Part shown: piece after piece, positions 5,232 to 9,417 of the stretch
Position numbering within the stretch: position 1 is the stretch's first letter
Layout of the letters: each line of letters starts with the position of its first letter
Origin: Coriobacteriia bacterium
GTDB lineage: Bacteria > Actinomycetota > Coriobacteriia > Anaerosomatales > Anaerosomataceae
Length of the DNA: 9,417 nt
Assembly: GCA_016938395.1 (NCBI GenBank)
Contig: JAFGUS010000177.1
Span: forward strand, 1-9,417
Direction: 5' to 3'
The notes under the pieces: generated by a model
The model's database searches: none
What the model saw: only the letters and a program-made list of their open reading frames with translations
What the model was told of the DNA's origin: nothing
Position numbers and translations under genes: made by a program

Positions 5232-6109
5232 CGGACGCGCCCACACCAGGCACGGAGGGCCGGTCGCCCTCTCCGGATATGGCGACGGGAGCCGCAGCGG
5301 TGGGCGATGTCGGTACCGCGCTGCTGGCCTACGCACGAGAGGTCAGCGCCACCGGCGCCGCGCAGGTGGGGGGAGCGTTCACGACCCTTCCGGAAGCCGA
5401 CGCGCTCATCAAGCGATCACCTGAAGCCTTCCTGCTCGGCGTGCTGTTCACGCAAGGCATCTCGGCCGAGCGTGCGTGGGCGGGCCCGTACCTGCTCGCC
5501 GGGCGTCTCGGCCACCTCGACCTCGGTCGGCTCGCACGCGAGCCGGAAGCGGTTGCGGCGGCGGTCGCCGACCCGCCGGCGCTCCACCGCTTCGTCAAGA
5601 CCGTCCCGCGCTGGATCACCTCGGCTGCCGAGCGGCTCGAATCGGAGTACGACTGCTCGGCCGCGGCCATCTGGCCCGCAGGCGCGCACGTGCTCGAGGT
5701 GACCGAGCGGCTGCGCGCCTTCGACGGTATCGGTGAGAAGAAGGCGGCGATGGCGGTGGAGATCCTGATGCGCCACTTCGGCGTGGCGCTTCAGGGGGCC
5801 GACTGCGGGACGGTCGCCTATGACGTCCAGGTGCGCAGGGTGTTCCTGCGCGCCGGTCTCGTCACCGAAGACACACCCGCAGCCATCCGCGCGGCGGCCG
5901 CGACGATCTGCCCTGAGGCGCCGGGGACGCTCGATCTGGCCACGTGGCTCATCGGCAGGGAGACCTGTCGGCCCCTGCGGCCACGCTGCGACGCGTGTCG
6001 CCTCGGCACGGTCTGTCCCCGGCTGACCGGGCTGGACGTCAGGGGTGTGGGCGAGCGCGCGGCTCAGTCGACTGGACGGAAGAGCAGGCCCGAGAGCAGC
6101 TTGGGGTAG
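5228..6109 (+). CDS. Endonuclease III-like HhH-GPD DNA glycosylase with Fe-S cluster
   Basis: A 293-residue base-excision-repair glycosylase/AP-lyase relative. The helix-hairpin-helix is at FDGIGEKKA (165-173), where K171 aligns with the catalytic lysine of endonuclease III; D199 in AYDVQVRRVF takes the place of the catalytic aspartate. C247, C254, C257 and C263 give the exact C-x6-C-x2-C-x5-C loop that binds [4Fe-4S]. The N-terminal half (FLLGVLFTQGISAERAW, 68-84) differs from the LLSAQTTD segment of classic Nth, so this is a divergent subgroup and the damaged base recognised cannot be named. The start GTG at 5228 overlaps the previous stop; ATG 5279 is a possible shorter start, removing 17 residues, but neither has a strong ribosome-binding site. 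The last 14 residues (about 280-293) lie antisense to the end of the DUF1015 gene and look like an accidental extension. Confidence 0.88.
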   Translation: MTDAPTPGTEGRSPSPDMATGAAAVGDVGTALLAYAREVSATGAAQVGGAFTTLPEADALIKRSPEAFLLGVLFTQGISAERAWAGPYLLAGRLGHLDLGRLAREPEAVAAAVADPPALHRFVKTVPRWITSAAERLESEYDCSAAAIWPAGAHVLEVTERLRAFDGIGEKKAAMAVEILMRHFGVALQGADCGTVAYDVQVRRVFLRAGLVTEDTPAAIRAAAATICPEAPGTLDLATWLIGRETCRPLRPRCDACRLGTVCPRLTGLDVRGVGERAAQSTGRKSRPESSLG

Positions 6110-7359
6110 AAGTACGTCGACTTCTGGGGCATCGTCTCGCCAGCCAACGCCACGGCACGCAGCTGCTCGACCCGCGTCGGCGCCAGGACGAACGCAACGT
6201 CGGCATCGACGACTTCGAGCGCCGCGCGCGCGTCCTTCACGAAGGTGAGCCGCTCGAGCGAGGCGGGCTCGTCCGCGGACACGCCGAACAGCGGCTTCAG
6301 GATGAGTTCCTGCAGGATCGCCACGTCGAGCCGCTTCCAGTCATCGGAGTGTTCTCCCGCAATCAGCCGTGTGGGGTCGGCGTCCGGTCGCAGCGTGGCG
6401 ACACGGGTCGTGCCGTCGGCGGTCCGCACCGTGAACGTGGTGCGCGCGGTCTCGGTTCCCAGGCGCTCGAGATGGCCGGTGGTCGGCTCGGCAAGATTGA
6501 AGTGCTCCGCAAGTGCATTCCAGAACGACGCCGCATCAAAGGCTCCGGCGGCGCGCACGAGTCGGTGCGTAGGCAGCACCGTCAAATCGGGTCCGTCCAT
6601 GTTGACGAGCGCCATCATTACGTAGTCGTAGGCGGGATCCGCCGGCCGACGGTCGACGGTGCGATCGATCTCGCGGCGCTCGTCGCGATAGGCGAGTGCC
6701 GTGGTGTAACGATGGTGCCCGTCAGCGATGAAGATGGGACGCTCGCCGATGACCTCGGAGACTGCCGCGATAGTGGCTGCATCACGGATGGCCCACACGC
6801 GGCTCTCCACGCCATCATCGTCAACGGCGTGGAACATCGACGCGGTCGCCATCGCTGCCTCAAAGGCGCGGTCGGTCTCGCCTGCGGGGTCGGAGAACAG
6901 ACCGAAGACCTGGCTCAGGTTGGCCGCAGTGGCGCGCAGGAGCTCGAAGCGGTCGGCGAGCGCCTTGGGCAGCGTGCGCTCGTGCGGAAGTATCACGCGG
7001 TCCTCGAAGGGATGGAGGCGCACCGCGGCAACGAAGGCGCGCCGGCGCACATGGCGCCCCTCGTGCTCCCATGACTGCTCGAGCACGTAGATTGCGGGGG
7101 ACTCGTCGTCGACGATCACGCCGTGGTCGTGCCATTCGGCCCAGGTCGCACGGCCGGTTGCGTAGCGGTTGTCCGGCGCAGTGCGGTCGAGTGGTCCCTC
7201 GGGCAGCTCGAGGGCGACCACGTTGTGCGGATCGCGCTCCAGCAGCGCCGCGCGCTGACCGGGGGAGATGACGTCGTAGGGCGGAGCCACGCGTGCGGTC
7301 AGATCCTCGCCGGGCCGGTGACGGTAGAAGCGGGCCGTGAACGGACGTACGAGCGACAT
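6064..7359 (-). CDS. DUF1015 family protein
   Basis: A 431-residue soluble protein of the DUF1015 family, whose biochemical role is not established to my knowledge. Family hallmarks are visible in order: APPYDVI (25-31), NVVALELPEG (46-55), PHERT (125-129), the central ADGHHRY (212-218), and the C-terminal MPQKSTYFYPKLLSGLLF (410-427). The DGHHR motif resembles that of ParB/SerK-like nucleotide-using enzymes, which include a free-serine kinase; a kinase-like role in amino-acid metabolism is a guess. The ATG at 7359 is clear: GGGGAGGAACC precedes it directly. It is the third gene of azlC-azlD-DUF1015, 35 bp after azlD, and its 3' end overlaps the convergent glycosylase gene by 46 bp. From memory, DUF1015 genes in other bacteria often sit near serine biosynthesis genes, which fits an amino-acid link. 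Confidence 0.93.
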   Translation of the reverse strand: MSLVRPFTARFYRHRPGEDLTARVAPPYDVISPGQRAALLERDPHNVVALELPEGPLDRTAPDNRYATGRATWAEWHDHGVIVDDESPAIYVLEQSWEHEGRHVRRRAFVAAVRLHPFEDRVILPHERTLPKALADRFELLRATAANLSQVFGLFSDPAGETDRAFEAAMATASMFHAVDDDGVESRVWAIRDAATIAAVSEVIGERPIFIADGHHRYTTALAYRDERREIDRTVDRRPADPAYDYVMMALVNMDGPDLTVLPTHRLVRAAGAFDAASFWNALAEHFNLAEPTTGHLERLGTETARTTFTVRTADGTTRVATLRPDADPTRLIAGEHSDDWKRLDVAILQELILKPLFGVSADEPASLERLTFVKDARAALEVVDADVAFVLAPTRVEQLRAVALAGETMPQKSTYFYPKLLSGLLFRPVD

Positions 7360-7394
7360 GGTTCCTCCCCGGGCGCGATGTCTGCCGAGCGAGT

Positions 7395-7721
7395 CTACCC
7401 CAGGACCGAGCGGAGCGCCAGAAACGAGACGATGCCCGCTGCCGTCGCGCCGAGGAAGCTTCGCGAGCGCCAGTAGACGAGGCCGGTGAAGACGGCGGCC
7501 CACAGGTACGGACTCGCGATGTCGACCCTCCATACGCCGTCAGGTCGTGCGACAGCGCTTACCACGAGCGTGGCCATGACCGAAACCGGAACGAATGAGA
7601 GCCAGCGCGTGAGCCAGCCGGGCAGCGTGAGCCGGGAGAGTACCGCGATCGGCGGATAGCGGATGACGAAGTTCGCAACCGCCATTCCCGCGATGATCGT
7701 CCAGATGCCCGCGTCGCTCAT
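7395..7721 (-). CDS. azlD: AzlD family branched-chain amino-acid transport protein, small subunit
   Basis: A 108-residue inner-membrane protein with three to four hydrophobic segments (about 7-29, 40-59, 71-84, 88-106), the usual length for AzlD. The FVIRYPPIAVLSR segment (18-30) and WLSFVPVSVMATLV (40-53) are typical of the family. AzlD pairs with AzlC to form an exporter of branched-chain amino acids (AzlCD; YgaZH in enterobacteria). Its ATG (7721-7719) overlaps the azlC stop in an ATGA arrangement, so translation is coupled and equal amounts of the two subunits are likely. DUF1015 follows after 35 bp. Confidence 0.93.
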   Translation of the reverse strand: MSDAGIWTIIAGMAVANFVIRYPPIAVLSRLTLPGWLTRWLSFVPVSVMATLVVSAVARPDGVWRVDIASPYLWAAVFTGLVYWRSRSFLGATAAGIVSFLALRSVLG

Positions 7722-8425
7722 CGGAACATCACCGCCGCCACGGTCGCGGCGGCCATCGGCGCGACGATGACGTACCAGGTCCCCGGCAGCACCACCATGA
7801 GTGTCACCGTCAGCAGTCCGGCGATGACGGCGGTCGCCACGTGGCGTCGGTCCTCGGCCTGAGCGACGAGCAGGGCTGAGAACATCGCCGGCATGGCGAA
7901 GCTCACGCCCCAGCTGTCGGGATCGCTGATGAGCCCCGCGGCAAGCGCGCCGAGCGCGGTTCCCGCCACCCAGCCGACCCACGCGATCGCACCGACACCC
8001 GCCATCGAGTGAGCGTCGGCGTGGCCGTGCCGGTGGTCGTCGATGTTCACGGCGAACGTCTCGTCGGTGAGGGTGAACGCGAGCAACGCCTGCCCCATCG
8101 GCCGCACCCGTGAGACGTAGGGCGCCATTGCGGCGCCGAACAGTACGTAGCGCAGGTTGACGACGGTGGTCGCCACGATGACGCCGAACGCGGTGGCACC
8201 GGACTTCATGAGCGCGAGCGCGATGAACTGCCCTGCGCCCGCGAGCGCGGTGGCGGAGCACACAACCGCCTGCAGGGCACTCAGACCAAGGTCGCGCGCG
8301 ACGATACCGAACGCCGTGCCCACGGGCAGATAGCCGAGCAGGATGGGGATGCCGAGCCGTGCGCCGCGCCAGAAGCGGGACCGTGCCGTCGGGCACGCGG
8401 CTTGCTGCGATGGGGTGGTCAGCAT
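7718..8425 (-). CDS. azlC: AzlC family branched-chain amino-acid exporter, large subunit
   Basis: A 235-residue inner-membrane protein with AzlC motifs: GIPILLGYLPVGTAFG (25-40), ALAGAGQFIALA (60-71), NLRYVLFGAA (90-99) and LTDETFAV (119-126), and several further hydrophobic stretches to the end. With AzlD it forms a predicted branched-chain amino-acid exporter. The ATG at 8425 is the only good start: an in-frame TAG lies 15 bases upstream. There is no Shine-Dalgarno; instead an extended -10 (TGCTAGTAT) ends six bases before the ATG, so the mRNA is probably leaderless. An unusual His/Asp-rich loop, DDHRHGHADAH (129-139), follows the TDET motif. It is the first gene of azlC-azlD-DUF1015 and diverges from the zinc-ribbon gene at 8497. 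Confidence 0.93.
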   Translation of the reverse strand: MLTTPSQQAACPTARSRFWRGARLGIPILLGYLPVGTAFGIVARDLGLSALQAVVCSATALAGAGQFIALALMKSGATAFGVIVATTVVNLRYVLFGAAMAPYVSRVRPMGQALLAFTLTDETFAVNIDDHRHGHADAHSMAGVGAIAWVGWVAGTALGALAAGLISDPDSWGVSFAMPAMFSALLVAQAEDRRHVATAVIAGLLTVTLMVVLPGTWYVIVAPMAAATVAAVMFR

Positions 8426-8431
8426 GCGGCG

Positions 8432-8440
8432 ATACTAGCA
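8432..8440 (-). promoter_or_regulatory. Extended -10 promoter of azlC, probably leaderless transcript
   Basis: On the minus strand TGCTAGTAT combines the TGn extension with TAGTAT (8437-8432). Six bases separate it from the azlC ATG, so transcription is expected to start on or next to the A of the start codon. No -35 is apparent. The arrangement matches TGCTAGAAT upstream of the ATG at 167. Confidence 0.55.
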
Positions 8441-8451
8441 CAGCGGCCAGC

Positions 8452-8479
8452 CGCTCCAGGGTACAATCTCTTTGGAGCG
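8452..8479 (+). promoter_or_regulatory. Promoter of the zinc-ribbon gene inside an inverted repeat
   Basis: TACAAT (8462-8467) is a good -10 for the gene at 8497. It is centred within a perfect 7-bp inverted repeat, CGCTCCA (8452-8458) and TGGAGCG (8473-8479), with a 14-bp spacer. A repressor binding this palindrome would cover the -10 and also the upstream part of the divergent azlC promoter. No regulator gene is present nearby. Confidence 0.42.
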
Positions 8480-8496
8480 CGGAGGAGGTGAGCACG

Positions 8497-8892
8497 GTGG
8501 AGTTCACGCTCATCTGTCCCAATGACGGACGCATCGACCTCGGCCTGGAAGACATCTCGGCGGTCGTCTTCCGGGACACCGAGTCGGTGGAAGTCGTGTT
8601 CATCTGCCCGCAGTGCGGCACCTCACTTCGAGCCACGCTTCGTGTGCCCAATCTTCTCGTGGCGGCCATGGAGCTCGCTCGCCACGCCGAGGAGATGGGT
8701 GAGATCCCCGGCCTGTCACCGTCCGGGCGTCGGGCACCCGAGAGCGCCTCGGCCGCGATGGTGGCCGACGACCAGGCCGAGATCCGGCGCGGACGCGAAG
8801 AGGCCGGCGAGTGCTACTGCGAGTACTTCCGTCGGCAACTCGTGCGGGTCGAGTGTGTGGAGGACCTGCTGGCCGAGACGGACGAACCCTAG
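8497..8892 (+). CDS. Zinc-ribbon-like hypothetical protein
   Basis: A 131-residue protein I cannot place in a named family. The N-terminal 45 residues look like a zinc ribbon or rubredoxin-like knuckle: FTLICPND (C7) and VVFICPQCGTSLR (C37, C40), each at the end of a beta strand; only three of four metal-binding cysteines are visible there. A helical, charged linker (about 50-100) leads to ECYCEYFRRQLVRVEC (C106, C108, C120) and an acidic end, probably one amphipathic helix. GTG 8497 is preferred over the in-frame GTG 8488, because AGGAGGT (8483-8489) is spaced seven bases from 8497 but overlaps 8488. It is divergent from azlC and convergent with the rhomboid gene, with which it shares a CTAG at the two stops. 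Confidence 0.82.
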   Translation: MEFTLICPNDGRIDLGLEDISAVVFRDTESVEVVFICPQCGTSLRATLRVPNLLVAAMELARHAEEMGEIPGLSPSGRRAPESASAAMVADDQAEIRRGREEAGECYCEYFRRQLVRVECVEDLLAETDEP

Positions 8893-9417
8893 CGGCGTCT
8901 GCGTCGCGTGCGGGAGGCGATCGCCACCGGTGCAGTCATCAGGAGGCCGGCCACGAAACCCCCGACGTGTGCGAAGTACGCCACGCCGCCCGCATCGGGA
9001 GCGGTGGTGGCGAGAGATGCCAGGCCTGTCCCGAGCTGCAGAATGAACCAGAAGCCGATGACGAGATAGGCGGGAACGCGAGCCACTTCGATGAAGACGA
9101 AGATCGGGATGATGGTGATCACCGACGCGCCCGGGTAGAGCAGCAGGTACGCGCCCAAGACGCCCGCAACCGCGCCGCTCGCGCCGAGGTTAGGCACGAC
9201 CGATGCGGGTGTTGCGAGCATCTGCGCGGCCGAGGCGGCGATGCCGCTTGCGAGGTAGAAGACCGTGAAGCCGATCGGCCCGAACCGGTCCTCGATGTTG
9301 TTTCCGAAGATCCACAGGTAGAGCATGTTACCGATGAGGTGCACCCAGCCCGCGTGCATGAACATCGCCGTGACGATCGTGGCAAGCTCGGCGGGGGAGA
9401 ACGGGTCGGCGAGGAAC
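8889..9417 (-). CDS. Rhomboid family intramembrane serine protease (5' end outside the window)
   Basis: The visible 175 residues form the core of a rhomboid protease, which cleaves membrane proteins within the bilayer. Seen in order are FMHAGWVHLIGN with the conserved H and N of the first core helix (complement of about 9327-9362), YLWIFGNNIEDRFG, the catalytic serine in GASG (complement of about 9174-9185), and the catalytic histidine in AYFAHVGGFVAG (complement of about 8946-8981). Hydrophobic segments between them fit the six-helix core, and the protein ends in a basic RTRRRRR tail on the cytosolic side. Reading is open to the window edge, starting within FLADPFSPAEL, so the first helix and start codon are missing. 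Its stop overlaps the convergent stop at 8890-8892, leaving no intergenic space for a terminator. Confidence 0.95.
   Translation of the reverse strand, partial: FLADPFSPAELATIVTAMFMHAGWVHLIGNMLYLWIFGNNIEDRFGPIGFTVFYLASGIAASAAQMLATPASVVPNLGASGAVAGVLGAYLLLYPGASVITIIPIFVFIEVARVPAYLVIGFWFILQLGTGLASLATTAPDAGGVAYFAHVGGFVAGLLMTAPVAIASRTRRRRR

Noticed and set aside
7360..7533. N-terminal extension of DUF1015 up to 7533
   Set aside because: It would run through azlD in another frame; ATG 7359 has an excellent ribosome-binding site and gives the normal family N-terminus.
7722..8669. Extended minus-strand reading frame upstream of azlD
   Set aside because: It is a GC-driven shadow of azlC in another frame; azlD starts at the ATGA overlap.
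1..9417. CRISPR array, insertion sequence, phage or toxin-antitoxin module
   Set aside because: No regularly spaced repeats, transposase motifs, terminal inverted repeats or toxin-antitoxin pairs were seen; coding style is uniform across the window.

Overview
The window is GC-rich, gene-dense bacterial chromosome and most likely comes from an actinobacterium. An anaerobic or facultative lineage near Coriobacteriia is my best guess, but it is inference. The evidence is high GC with GTG starts, a dCTP deaminase very close to the mycobacterial type, a B12-dependent (class II) ribonucleotide reductase as the reductase present, and a 5S rRNA tail of actinobacterial type. No mobile element, CRISPR array, phage gene or tRNA is visible. 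Most genes are ordinary housekeeping or accessory genes.

Layout. Positions 1-46 are the 3' end of a 5S rRNA gene, so an rRNA operon ends here. A small NifU-C-domain Fe-S scaffold protein (257-478) follows, with its own extended -10 promoter and a strong hairpin downstream. Next is a nucleotide operon: nrdJ (710-2983) and dcd (2999-3556). Two NrdR-like boxes 31 bp apart sit on its promoter. Converging on it from the right is a minus-strand pair: a geranylgeranyl-reductase-like flavoprotein (3815-4897) followed by a 45-residue four-cysteine protein (3637-3774). Diverging from the flavoprotein, from an apparently shared -10 region, are an eight-cysteine 79-residue protein (4992-5231) and a translationally coupled Fe-S endonuclease III-like glycosylase (5228-6109). 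The glycosylase overlaps tail-to-tail by 46 bp with a DUF1015 gene (6064-7359). DUF1015 is the last gene of a minus-strand azlC-azlD-DUF1015 operon. Divergent from azlC is a zinc-ribbon-like hypothetical gene (8497-8892). Its stop codon shares a CTAG palindrome with the stop of a minus-strand rhomboid protease gene that runs off the right edge.

How the genes work together. nrdJ and dcd both feed dNTP and dTMP synthesis and appear to be repressed together by NrdR. AzlCD is a predicted branched-chain amino-acid exporter, and its link to DUF1015 suggests an amino-acid connection for that orphan family. Fe-S or thiol chemistry recurs: NifU domain, EndoIII-type cluster, and two Cys-rich small proteins around a flavoprotein. 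No stretch longer than 300 bp lacks a gene. I did not find a clear-cut new system. The best unexplained candidates are the flavoprotein with its small Cys-rich neighbours, the leaderless or extended -10 starts, and the azlCD-DUF1015 association.
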